From Candidatus Kuenenia stuttgartensis (GTDB lineage: Bacteria > Planctomycetota > Planctomycetia > Gemmatales > Gemmataceae), in the NCBI GenBank assembly GCA_945875585.1, contig CAMCLK010000015.1, positions 1 to 64,000 on the forward strand: DNA of 64,000 nucleotides, in the 5' to 3' direction. Shown here piece after piece: positions 1 to 8,116 of the stretch. The notes under the pieces are model-generated. The model ran no database searches, was not told the origin of the DNA, and was given only the letters and a program-made list of their open reading frames with translations. Within the stretch, counting starts at the first letter, position 1; every line of letters begins with the position of its first letter. Both the position numbers and the translations under genes were made by a program.

Positions 1-139
1 TGCCTGGTGGTGGACAATTCGTGGTGTTTCCACAGAAAACCCTACGTCGTTGGCAATGTGACTCCTATATCGTCAGAATTCTCGGGTAGTGTGGTTACCC
101 TGCAAGCCGATGACAACATGCAAGTAAAAGCAAGCGATC
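1..139 (+). pseudogene. Decayed fragment of an EmrA/HlyD-type adaptor gene
   Basis: This stretch aligns base for base with 6897-7036 inside the intact EmrA-type gene, with about a dozen substitutions and one missing base near position 41 that breaks the frame. Seven of the twelve substitutions fall at synonymous third positions when read in the frame of the intact gene. The fragment therefore looks like the relic of a once-functional paralogue rather than a fresh copy. Similarity ends near 139, and a TAG follows at 148-150. It corresponds to the segment just after the membrane anchor, including the start of the biotinyl-lipoyl-like domain. The gene's beginning lies outside the window, so whether more of it survives cannot be seen. 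Confidence 0.85.
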
Positions 140-172
140 GACCCATTTAGACAAATTTAATATCTTATTAAA

Positions 173-499
173 TTGCAGAAGCCTCCCGCGATTGAAGCAG
201 AACTTTGCGTGTTGATGGAACGATTTCGAGACCCGCGCGATCTGAAGACCTAGATCGAACTCGACGTCCAGTTTCACCGCACCCGCCTCGAGGCAAGCGG
301 GCTGAAGCCGTTGCTGGAATTCAGCGATTTGCTGAACGTGTTCTTCCAGCGAATCCGTGATAGTGTGAATTGAGCGGAATGGCTTGTGGGCATCGAGATC
401 CACCGTCGATTAGTTGATTTGCTCGCCACGGGGCGGGTCACGAAGGCCAACGAGGAACCGCGAAAGAACATCGAAAGCCACATGGAGAGATTGATATGA
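173..499 (+). pseudogene. GntR/FadR-type regulator remnant (FCD ligand-binding domain) with two internal stops
   Basis: One reading frame gives a recognisable FCD domain, with segments such as DVQFHRTRLEASG, LLEFSDLL, IHRRLVDLLATG and NIESHMER. It is interrupted by TAG at 251-253 and TGA at 371-373. The DNA-binding winged-helix half is missing, and the upstream sequence is instead an EmrA fragment, so a deletion or recombination joined the two. The frame ends in TGA at 497-499, overlapping the ATG of the next gene at 496 (ATGA). The intact ancestor was therefore probably translationally coupled to the monooxygenase. Family assignment rests on the pattern of the C-terminal helices. Function is presumed lost. 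Confidence 0.8.
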
Positions 500-807
500 T
501 TCATGTTATCGCCACCATCGAACTTGTGCCGGGCGCAAAAGAAGCGTACTTGGCCGTGTTCCGCAAACTCATCGCCGATGTCCGTGCCGAACCGGGCTGC
601 ATCGAATATGGCCCAGCGATTGACGCAGAAACAGATCTTGCCAATCAGGCCAAAGTTGGCCCTGACAAGGTCGTCGTCGTGGAGAAGTGGGAAGATCTCG
701 CGGCGCTCAAGGCCCACTCGGTCACTCCGCACATGCAGGCGTACCGCATCAATGTCAAAGACTTTGTGATCGGTGTGAATTTGCTTGTGCTCGACCCAGC
801 CGAATGA
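496..807 (+). CDS. Antibiotic-biosynthesis-monooxygenase (ABM) fold protein, putative quinol monooxygenase
   Basis: The 103-residue protein begins MIHVIATIEL and contains the features of small dimeric ABM/YgiN-like proteins: a first beta strand, an acidic helix ending in EPGCIEY, the strand VVVVEKWED and the LKAHSVTPHM helix. Such proteins are cofactor-free oxygenases or detoxifying quinol monooxygenases, and the substrate here cannot be told. The start has a purine-rich GGAGAG six bases upstream. It overlaps the stop of the GntR relic, which may once have regulated it. The protein itself is full length for the family and shows no damage. Confidence 0.85.
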   Translation: MIHVIATIELVPGAKEAYLAVFRKLIADVRAEPGCIEYGPAIDAETDLANQAKVGPDKVVVVEKWEDLAALKAHSVTPHMQAYRINVKDFVIGVNLLVLDPAE

Positions 808-887
808 GTGAGGCCATCGGAGTAACCATGAGTGCTCGAAAAGCTTTGAAATCAGGCCTTACCCTAAGCCACAAGGAGCGAATCTGA
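804..887 (+). CDS. Possible 27-residue coupling micro-ORF
   Basis: An ATG at 804 overlaps the TGA of the monooxygenase gene (ATGA). The reading frame runs 27 codons to a TGA at 885-887 whose last base is the first base of the DUF1592 gene's ATG (TGATG). The peptide starts MSEAIGVTMSARK and ends SHKERI, is basic, and has no recognisable domain. The AAGGAG that serves the next gene lies inside it. Being overlapped at both ends fits translational coupling between the two flanking genes, but the length is close to what chance allows, so this is tentative. Confidence 0.25.
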   Translation: MSEAIGVTMSARKALKSGLTLSHKERI

Positions 888-3800
888 TGCGCTATCGTCT
901 CTTTTTCTCGGTGGCGACACTCGGCCTGATGTATGTGGCCTGCTCGAACCAATTCCATGCTGCGGGTGAACCCGCCCCGATGACCAGTTCGGCGGAAAGT
1001 AGCAAGTTATTTGAGAAACAGATCCAACCGTTGCTCGTCAAGACCTGTGGGAAGTGTCACGGTAAGAATCCCATCAACAATGATCTCGATTTTGTGAACT
1101 TCGCCACGGCCAAGGAGATTCTCGCCAAGCCCAAGGTGCTCACCGACATCGCCGGGCGGTTGAGCGCCGGTGATATGCCCCCTAAAGACGCACCTCAGCC
1201 CAGCGAGGCCGAGCGAAAACAACTACTGGATTGGATCAAGTCGGCGCTCGACTTGGAGGCTGCCGCGCGGGCTGGAGACCCCGGGCCAGTGACGCTGCGT
1301 CGGCTGAGCAACGCCGAGTACGATAATGCTATCCGCGATCTCACTGGCGTGGACATGCGGCCGACTCGGGCCCGCGAGTTCCCCGCCGATAGCGTTGGCG
1401 GAGAGGGTTTTGCCAACGTCGGAGAGGCGATGCCTGTGACACCTGGCTTAGTGGAACGTTACCATCAGGCCACCCGTGATATCGCCGCAAGGGCGGTGTT
1501 GCTGCCCACGGGCTTTCGCTTCTCCCCTTCGACCGAGCGCCCGGATTGGACCGCTGATGCTCTCAAGACGCTCCGCAGCTTCCACGCCCTCTATGCCGGA
1601 CCTAACGGAGAACCACCATTAGCGGCACACGTCGCGGCGACTCTGAAGCACCGCGACAGGCTTACCCGTGGAGGTCCCGCCGCTATCACCGCAGTGGCCA
1701 CCGAGGAAAAGCTCAACGCCACGTACCTAGCCGCGCTCTGGGCAGGGCTCAACGGAAAGTCGGCTTCAATAGAGGATGAAAATGCCCGGGCGAAGCAGTG
1801 GTCCGAGAAAGCAAATCAGATCGATACCGAGAAGCAACGTCGGCATACGGCTTTTCAATCAGCCAAGAAGGTAATCGATTCTCGTTGGGCTTCGTCGAAA
1901 CGTGTCCTCGCGGAGTCTAAAGTCGTGGAAGGGGGATCGGTTCCCTTCGAACGCAAGATCTCGGTGAAGCGCGGCGAATTGATCCTACTGACCGTGCTTC
2001 CTAACGAAAATCACGGCGCCGACAGCACACTAATCGAATGGACCATTCGCGAAACTACCGGCAATCAGCGAACTTGGAGCATCGCCGATCTGGTGCCTAA
2101 TCTCTTGAAGGGCAACCCTTTGTCGGACAATCACGAGGCACGATGGAGCTTTCTGGAAACGACCTCAACTCCCGTGTTCCTCACCCAACGTAACGACAGC
2201 AGTGCTGGACGGTCCGAACTGAAATCGTGGAGCATCGGGTCCGAACCGTCGGTCTTCGTGAACACGGCCGCGGAACCAATCAAAGTATGGACAACATTGC
2301 CCGCACGATCGGTCTTCGTGCATCCCGGACAGAAACGACCCGTGGCGATCGCTTGGGCGAGTCCGATTGCTGGTGAGTTGTTGGTCGCGGGCCGCGTTGC
2401 CGATGCTCACCCGAGTGGTGGTGATGGGGTCTCGTTCGAGCTGTCGCATGTCGCGGCTCCGGACTTGGGACAGGCACTGGCTGATCTCGGTAATTCGCCT
2501 CTGAGTCTTCAGGATGCCGGATTGCCTTCCGACATGTTGTCGCTAGTGCGCGCAAGATGGCGGGAAGCCGCAACCGATCCGGCGCCGGTCCTGGCGGCGA
2601 TCAAGGCTATGCAAGACCAGTTGTTTCAAGGCAACTACAGGAAGAATGCGGCCATGGCGGTCGGGAACGGTTTTCCCGCCTGGGAGGATGTGCGTCGCGT
2701 GGTCGCCCGAGAGCGAGTTCAGGGCGCCGCCCGTGAGCAGCTTTTCCGCATGGTCGCGTTGCCAGCACAGCCCGACGCATTCGTGGTCTGGGACCGGCTG
2801 CGACTGGAAGGTGGCGACGGGCCACCTCTGGTGTTCGCCGAGCACCCAGAATTGGGCGCGGCCATCGAGAAAGCCTCCGGGCTCAAGTTCGGCCAACATC
2901 CTAAGGGTCGCCGGGTACCAAAATCCGCTCTGGTCACGGCGGCCGGTGCCGAGATCGTCATCGATCTGAGGAACCTGTCGGCAGAGTTGCAGAAAATGCT
3001 CACGCTGCCTCGGTTCCTCCGCGCGGACGTGAGCCTCGACGAAGCCAGTCCGGAAACCGCCTCGGTTCAGGCATTCCTCATCGCTGCCACGGGCGGCGGC
3101 GGGAATTTAGCCGAGCCAGTCGCCAAAGCGACGCCGGGCGACCCGCTAGCCGCGCAGATCGTGCATCCGCGCGTCGCCTCCAAACGAGCACTGCCTGCGG
3201 CGGAGTTTCGCGCGTTGTTTCCACCCGCGGTCCTCTTCCAACCGATCATCCCACGAGATGCCCAAGGGAGCGTGTTCCTGTACCGCCGCGAGGACGAGCC
3301 GTTGCGTCGACTCTTGCTTGACGAAGCGGGCCGGGCGGAGTTAGACCGGCTGTGGAGGGAACTGGAGTTTGTCAGCGAACAAGCGCTCGCCACCCCGATC
3401 GCCTATGAGGGACTCGTGCAGTACTACCGCAAGCCGAACGACGGTGCGCGGATTATGTTCTTCTACATTCAGGAGTTCGAGCAACAGATCAAGAAGGAGG
3501 AGAAGGCTTTTCTGGCAGCTCAGGTCGCTGCGGAACCGCGGCAGCTTGAGGCGCTGCTCGCTTTCGCCGCCCGGGCTTGGCGCAGGCCTCTCACCGCCGA
3601 TGAAAGCAAAGCCATTCTCGAGTCTTACCACTCCGACCGGAAAGACGGCGTCAAGCATGACCCGGCTTTTCGTGGCGCTCTTGCGCGTGTCCTCTCGTCG
3701 CCTTGGTTCCTTTATCGGGTCGAACAACCGGCCCACGGACCAAGCTGGGGACCGGTATCGGGCGACGAACTGGCGACACGACTCAGTTTCCTGCTTTGGG

Positions 3801-4777
3801 GGTCAATTCCTGACGACGAGTTGCGTGCGAAGGCCGCGAAACTCCACGAGCCTGCTGTCATGGAACAGCAATTGCGCCGGATGCTAAAAGACGGCCGAAC
3901 GCTAGGTATGGCTGAGGAGTTTGGTGCCCGCTGGCTTGGGGTGCGGGACTTCGCCATCAACCACGGCCGGAACTTGAAGCACTTCCCCGAATTCACCCAG
4001 GCATTGCGCGAAGCACTAGCCGAGGAGCCGGTTCGGTTCTTCGAGGATCTCTTGGTCAATGATCGTCCGGTCGCCGACGTGATTGCCACCGACGCGGTGG
4101 TCGTGAACGACTTGGTCGCCAAACACTACGGAATTCCCGGCGTGACCGGTCCGCAATGGCGCCGCGTTGAGAAGGTTTCTGGCTACGGTCGTGGCGGAAT
4201 GCTTGGCTTTGGCGCGGTGCTCGCCAAGCAGTCGGCGGCAGCCCGCACGAGCCCTGTCAAGCGCGGGGCATGGGTGGTTCAGATGATCGGCGAACGGCTG
4301 CCCAAGGTCCCACCCGACGTGCCGCCGCTACCGGAGACTCCTCCCGTTGGGCTTAGCGTTCGTGAGATCACAGAGCGCCACCGTAAGGATCCAAACTGTG
4401 CAAGTTGCCATATTCGCATTGACCCCTTTGGCATGACGCTCGAACAATTCGATGCCCTCGGAAGGCTGCGGCCCGCCAAAGAATTGAAGCCGGGAGACGC
4501 CAAGGCAACCACGCACGACGGCACCGAAATCAACGGTTTCGCCGGCCTGCGGGACTACCTAGCCGGCCCTCGGCGTGTGGATCTGCTGCGATCCCTCAGC
4601 CAAAAACTGGTCGGCTACTCGCTGGGCCGATCCGTTCAGTTGTCGGATCGAAAGCTGATCGATGAAGTGGCCAAGACAATGGCCAGCGGCGGACGCTGGT
4701 CGGACGCTCTGCTCGTCATTGTCCGTAGCGAGCAGTTTCGCTCGATTCGACCTGAGACCGTCGCGGCAGCCCCCTGA
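887..4777 (+). CDS. Large secreted cytochrome-like protein, DUF1587/DUF1595/DUF1592/DUF1588/DUF1585 architecture
   Basis: This 1296-residue protein has a signal peptide (hydrophobic stretch at about residues 5-20). A planctomycete cytochrome c domain with a CGKCH haem site follows at about residues 55-60, then DUF1587 (VTLRRLSNAEYDNAIRDLTG, about 140). After a long central region come DUF1595 (ARAWRRPLTADE), DUF1592 (ATRLSFLLWGSIPDDEL), DUF1588 with a second haem-type site CASCH and the RIDPFG motif, and DUF1585 at the C-terminus (LVGYSLGRSVQ). The set is characteristic of planctomycetes, and the biochemical role is not established. The long middle section (about 250-860) is more variable than usual. 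AAGGAG precedes the ATG. It is followed 31 bases later by the DUF1552 gene that typically accompanies it. Confidence 0.92.
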   Translation: MRYRLFFSVATLGLMYVACSNQFHAAGEPAPMTSSAESSKLFEKQIQPLLVKTCGKCHGKNPINNDLDFVNFATAKEILAKPKVLTDIAGRLSAGDMPPKDAPQPSEAERKQLLDWIKSALDLEAAARAGDPGPVTLRRLSNAEYDNAIRDLTGVDMRPTRAREFPADSVGGEGFANVGEAMPVTPGLVERYHQATRDIAARAVLLPTGFRFSPSTERPDWTADALKTLRSFHALYAGPNGEPPLAAHVAATLKHRDRLTRGGPAAITAVATEEKLNATYLAALWAGLNGKSASIEDENARAKQWSEKANQIDTEKQRRHTAFQSAKKVIDSRWASSKRVLAESKVVEGGSVPFERKISVKRGELILLTVLPNENHGADSTLIEWTIRETTGNQRTWSIADLVPNLLKGNPLSDNHEARWSFLETTSTPVFLTQRNDSSAGRSELKSWSIGSEPSVFVNTAAEPIKVWTTLPARSVFVHPGQKRPVAIAWASPIAGELLVAGRVADAHPSGGDGVSFELSHVAAPDLGQALADLGNSPLSLQDAGLPSDMLSLVRARWREAATDPAPVLAAIKAMQDQLFQGNYRKNAAMAVGNGFPAWEDVRRVVARERVQGAAREQLFRMVALPAQPDAFVVWDRLRLEGGDGPPLVFAEHPELGAAIEKASGLKFGQHPKGRRVPKSALVTAAGAEIVIDLRNLSAELQKMLTLPRFLRADVSLDEASPETASVQAFLIAATGGGGNLAEPVAKATPGDPLAAQIVHPRVASKRALPAAEFRALFPPAVLFQPIIPRDAQGSVFLYRREDEPLRRLLLDEAGRAELDRLWRELEFVSEQALATPIAYEGLVQYYRKPNDGARIMFFYIQEFEQQIKKEEKAFLAAQVAAEPRQLEALLAFAARAWRRPLTADESKAILESYHSDRKDGVKHDPAFRGALARVLSSPWFLYRVEQPAHGPSWGPVSGDELATRLSFLLWGSIPDDELRAKAAKLHEPAVMEQQLRRMLKDGRTLGMAEEFGARWLGVRDFAINHGRNLKHFPEFTQALREALAEEPVRFFEDLLVNDRPVADVIATDAVVVNDLVAKHYGIPGVTGPQWRRVEKVSGYGRGGMLGFGAVLAKQSAAARTSPVKRGAWVVQMIGERLPKVPPDVPPLPETPPVGLSVREITERHRKDPNCASCHIRIDPFGMTLEQFDALGRLRPAKELKPGDAKATTHDGTEINGFAGLRDYLAGPRRVDLLRSLSQKLVGYSLGRSVQLSDRKLIDEVAKTMASGGRWSDALLVIVRSEQFRSIRPETVAAAP

Positions 4778-4808
4778 ACTTGAACTCTGAACCCGAGAGG
4801 ACTTTTCC

Positions 4809-6104
4809 ATGTCTATCAAAACAGATTCGATCTGCTCACGACGCAGGCTGTTACAAGGGCTCGGCGTGTCCATAGCCCTGCCGTGGCTCGAATCGCTGCC
4901 GTTCGCTGGAGCCACGACACCTGCCGGTCAGCCGCCGACCCGCACTCTTGTCACCTTCACGGGTATGGGCTTTCACTCGCAACACTGGTGGGCCAAGGGG
5001 GAGGGGGCCAAAATGGAACTCGGGCCGTGCCTTACCCCGCTGGCACCGTGGAAGGAGCGAATGGTCTTCCTCCGCGGCCTGTGGAACGAACAGGCCAACA
5101 AGGGCGCCATCCACTGCATGCAGACTGGAAACATGCTCAGCGGCGCGCCGTTATCGGGGGCCGAAGTCCGCACGGGCGTCAGTTTTGACCAAATGATGGC
5201 TCAGCGGATTGGCGACCGCACGCGGATCCCTTCGCTGGTGCTCGGCTGTGAAGGACCAATCCCAGGGCTGCAGGACGGGCTTCCCTTGCTCTACAGCTCG
5301 CACATTTCCTGGGGCACGGCGGTGTCGCCGACCTGGACCGAGACGCGGCCCGCGCTGGCGTTCGACCAACTCTTTCGCACTGACAACAATCGTGGCGACC
5401 GCCGCGTCGTCGATGCCGTGCTCGATGACGCCAAGTCACTTCGTCAGCGGCTCTCCCTCTCCGACCGTCAGCGGTTTGAGGAATATCTCGGCAGCGTCCA
5501 CGAGATTGAGGGCCGCATCAAGCGAGCCGGCAAGGAGCGAGATGCCGGCGGCTGGAAGCCAACTTTGGCCGCCCCCGATCGTCCGCGACCCGCCGACGGA
5601 ATTCCCGCCGACATTCCGGAGTATTGGAAGCTGATGAACGACATCGTGCTGCTCGCCTTCCGCACGGACACCACCCGGATCGCGACACTCAAGTATTGCA
5701 ACGACGGCTCCGCCGAAACTCACACTCACTGCGGTGCCAAAGATCAACATCACCAGATGGCCCATACCCAGCCGCAACAACTCGTCGCGGTCAACCAGTT
5801 CTTCATGTCCCAGCTCGCCTACCTCTGCGAGAAGATGTCGGAAGTGAAAGAAGGCGACCGCACACTACTCGACAATACTGCAATCATGCACTGTTCCAGC
5901 ATGCTGCACGGAAACCATGACGCGAAGCAGTTGCCGATCGTCCTACTCGGCGGCGCTGGCGGCAAACTCCGCGGCGGGCGCGTGCTCGACTATCTGAATT
6001 CGCCGAACCGACGCATGTGCAGTCTGTTCCTGCACCTCATGGATTGGGGCGGTCTGCAACTCGACCGTTTCGGCGACTCAACGGAACGGCTGACGGGCAT
6101 CTAA
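4809..6104 (+). CDS. DUF1552 family secreted protein (Tat signal)
   Basis: This 431-residue protein opens with a twin-arginine-type signal (SRRRLLQGLGVS followed by a hydrophobic run). The body matches DUF1552: VTFTGMGFHSQHWW, the SGAPLSGAEV and GVSFDQMMAQ segments, a histidine-rich HTHCGAKDQHHQMAHT, and a C-terminal LLGGAGGKLRGGR. DUF1552 genes in planctomycetes normally sit directly after a DUF1592-type cytochrome gene, exactly as here, so the two probably act together in the periplasm, possibly in a redox process. No enzymatic activity is established for the family. The start is supported by GAGAGGA seven bases upstream. There is no clear terminator directly after the stop. Confidence 0.92.
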   Translation: MSIKTDSICSRRRLLQGLGVSIALPWLESLPFAGATTPAGQPPTRTLVTFTGMGFHSQHWWAKGEGAKMELGPCLTPLAPWKERMVFLRGLWNEQANKGAIHCMQTGNMLSGAPLSGAEVRTGVSFDQMMAQRIGDRTRIPSLVLGCEGPIPGLQDGLPLLYSSHISWGTAVSPTWTETRPALAFDQLFRTDNNRGDRRVVDAVLDDAKSLRQRLSLSDRQRFEEYLGSVHEIEGRIKRAGKERDAGGWKPTLAAPDRPRPADGIPADIPEYWKLMNDIVLLAFRTDTTRIATLKYCNDGSAETHTHCGAKDQHHQMAHTQPQQLVAVNQFFMSQLAYLCEKMSEVKEGDRTLLDNTAIMHCSSMLHGNHDAKQLPIVLLGGAGGKLRGGRVLDYLNSPNRRMCSLFLHLMDWGGLQLDRFGDSTERLTGI

Positions 6105-6798
6105 CAGGTTTCGATCCAAAACAATAGACTTATTGACGTGTTGATTCGCAAACGAGTTTGAACTTCAACCACTCGGCTCCACTTATTGACGATAACGATG
6201 ATGCTTTTCGTTATTTCACCAAGTGCCATGGGCGTTTTCGATACCGCGTACGGTGGTGAATCAACCAAGGGAAGGCCACCACTCTAAAACTCGCCTGAAT
6301 GAGTCCAATTGCGTGATTCGGATTACAATGGCCGCAGTCCTCTCTCTCTGCAGAATGTTCAGTCCTCAAACGAGGACTGAAGTGAGATCAAACTGCGACT
6401 AAAAACAGGGCGACCTGGTACCAAAGTCACTGCGAATTTGTTTAGATTGCTCATCAAGGTCATGAAACAAGCGATTGTCTCGCGTCCAAAGTGATCTTGT
6501 TGATCGTTCGCAAGAGATCGAGCACCCGTTGGACGCCCGGCAACCCCGGTGATGTTGAGAAATCTCCCGAGAAGGAATTCCCGCTATTTGTGAAGTTAGG
6601 GAACGATGAGAGGGATGTAATCAGGGCCTCGATCGGAGCTTGGAAGCCGGTCGCCAGGCACACGTCGATGTTTTAGGTTTTGGCGCAAGCGTGGTTTTCG
6701 AGCTGTCCTCAAAATCAGTCCAACCGATTTCTTCAACACAACCGGCAAATCCTGCCGAAGTAAGAATTGAACAGGTCGTTTTTTACTGGATTGGCACC
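6105..6798. other. Intergenic stretch without a supportable gene
   Basis: About 690 bases lie between the DUF1552 gene and the export operon. Several short open frames exist, the longest being about 60 codons at 6491-6676, but none shows a family motif or a good start. The only clear structure is the perfect hairpin at 6359-6380. The promoter of the export operon should lie in the last part, where the sequence becomes T-rich before the ATG at 6799. No Shine-Dalgarno sequence is evident there. Confidence 0.6.
6359..6380. repeat. Perfect inverted repeat, 9-base arms and 4-base loop
   Basis: Arms TCAGTCCTC and GAGGACTGA enclose AAAC. No run of T follows, so it is not a classical intrinsic terminator. 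It could be an operator, an attenuator-like RNA hairpin or the end of the preceding transcript. It lies about 255 bases after the DUF1552 stop and 420 before the EmrA-type start. Confidence 0.6.
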
Positions 6799-8115
6799 AT
6801 GAGCACCGCACAGCCAATCAACTCAAGGCGCTCGCTTACTGGTTGGTGGCGCGTATTGCTTTTAGCACTGGTGCTCCTAGGGAGCCTTGCTGGTTTTGCC
6901 TGGTGGTGGACTATTCGTGGTGTTTCCACAGAAAACGCCTACGTCGTTGGCAATGTGACTCCCATATCGTCGGAAGTCTCCGGCAATGTGGTTACCCTGT
7001 ATGCCGATGACAATATGCAGGTAAAAGCAGGCGATCCGCTGCTTCAGGTGGATCCAATCCCTTATCAAATCGCCGTCGATGAGGCTCGTGCTGATTTCCG
7101 ACAAGCCGTCAAAGATGCCGAGGCAGCATCGGTGAATGTTCGCTTACTACAGCAGGACAGAAAGGCAGGCTTCGAGGCCGCCGGGCAAAAGCGTGGCGAA
7201 CTGAACGAAGCACTGAGTGCCAGTGAACTGGAAGCGCGTGCTCGCGAAAGCCTGCATGCCAAAGAAAAAGAAACCCTGGCTGCCAGCAAGGCGGAGGAAC
7301 CCGGTCTTTTGGCCCTGGAACGGAATGCCCGCGACTACGCGGAACGCTTCAAAAAACTTGCCGCGACCGGCGACATTCCTGTCCAAGATTCGGATAATCG
7401 CGACGCCGCGTGGCAAGAGTCGGTTGCGCGCCTCAACAATCTCAAAAGCCGTATTGGGGCTCTGGAAAGCCAAGTAATGGCGAGTGAACTCGCTGTAAGG
7501 CAAGCCGAAGTCAAAGTTCGCCAAGCACGCCGCGCGGTCGCTGAGGCCGATGCCGGGGTGGAACGCGCCCGTGCAGCACTCTTGCAACCAGAAATTGCAG
7601 ATTCCACCTATGCCGGACTTCGTCGCAAAGTCGATTTGGTAGCGGCACGGTTGGCTCAGGCCCGACTGCGGCTGGCCAATACACTGGTGCGCGCCCCGAT
7701 GGCAGGCATCGTTAGCAAACGCACAGCGCAACTGGGTCAAAGCCTCGTTGGCGGCCAGCCTTTTTTAAGCATCACACCGCTTGAATTCGACAATGTCTGG
7801 GTGGTTGCCAATCTGCGCGAAGATCAGGCTGCGCGCACACGGTTGGGGCAACCCGTCGCAGTAACCATCGATGCCATCCCCGACCGCGTATTTTCCTGTT
7901 GGGTCGAAAGTGTATCCGGAGGAACAGGATCTGCATTTTCACTGTTTCCACCCGACAACGCCACTGGCAACTTCACACGCATCGTCCAGCGTCTGCCCGT
8001 GCGGCTTCGGTTTTCGGAAAAAGACAATCCCGGTGGCAGAGTTCGCCCGGGAATGTCGTGCAAGGTGCTGATCGACACCGCTCGGGAAATCCGTTCATCC
8101 AACAGGGATTGGTGA
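6799..8115 (+). CDS. emrA: EmrA-type membrane fusion (periplasmic adaptor) protein
   Basis: This 438-residue protein has a short cytoplasmic N-terminus and one membrane anchor (VLLLALVLLGSLAGFAWWW), then the barrel/lipoyl half-motif AYVVGNVTPISSEVSG. A long alpha-helical coiled-coil hairpin follows (about residues 95-290, rich in Ala, Glu and Arg), then the returning lipoyl half (LVRAPMAGIVSKR). The C-terminal barrel contains NATGNFTRIVQRLPVRL, a signature of EmrA/VceA adaptors rather than AcrA types. It would link the MFS pump encoded at the end of the operon to the TolC-type channel encoded next. A longer frame reaches back to 6640, but the ATG at 6799 gives the normal EmrA N-terminus. The stop is one base before the next start. 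A decayed relative of this gene lies at 1-139. Confidence 0.92.
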   Translation: MSTAQPINSRRSLTGWWRVLLLALVLLGSLAGFAWWWTIRGVSTENAYVVGNVTPISSEVSGNVVTLYADDNMQVKAGDPLLQVDPIPYQIAVDEARADFRQAVKDAEAASVNVRLLQQDRKAGFEAAGQKRGELNEALSASELEARARESLHAKEKETLAASKAEEPGLLALERNARDYAERFKKLAATGDIPVQDSDNRDAAWQESVARLNNLKSRIGALESQVMASELAVRQAEVKVRQARRAVAEADAGVERARAALLQPEIADSTYAGLRRKVDLVAARLAQARLRLANTLVRAPMAGIVSKRTAQLGQSLVGGQPFLSITPLEFDNVWVVANLREDQAARTRLGQPVAVTIDAIPDRVFSCWVESVSGGTGSAFSLFPPDNATGNFTRIVQRLPVRLRFSEKDNPGGRVRPGMSCKVLIDTAREIRSSNRDW

Positions 8116-8116
8116 A

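Noticed and set aside
6491-6676. 61-codon frame in the gap before the export operon
   Set aside because: No ribosome site, no recognisable family on either strand, and a length near chance expectation.
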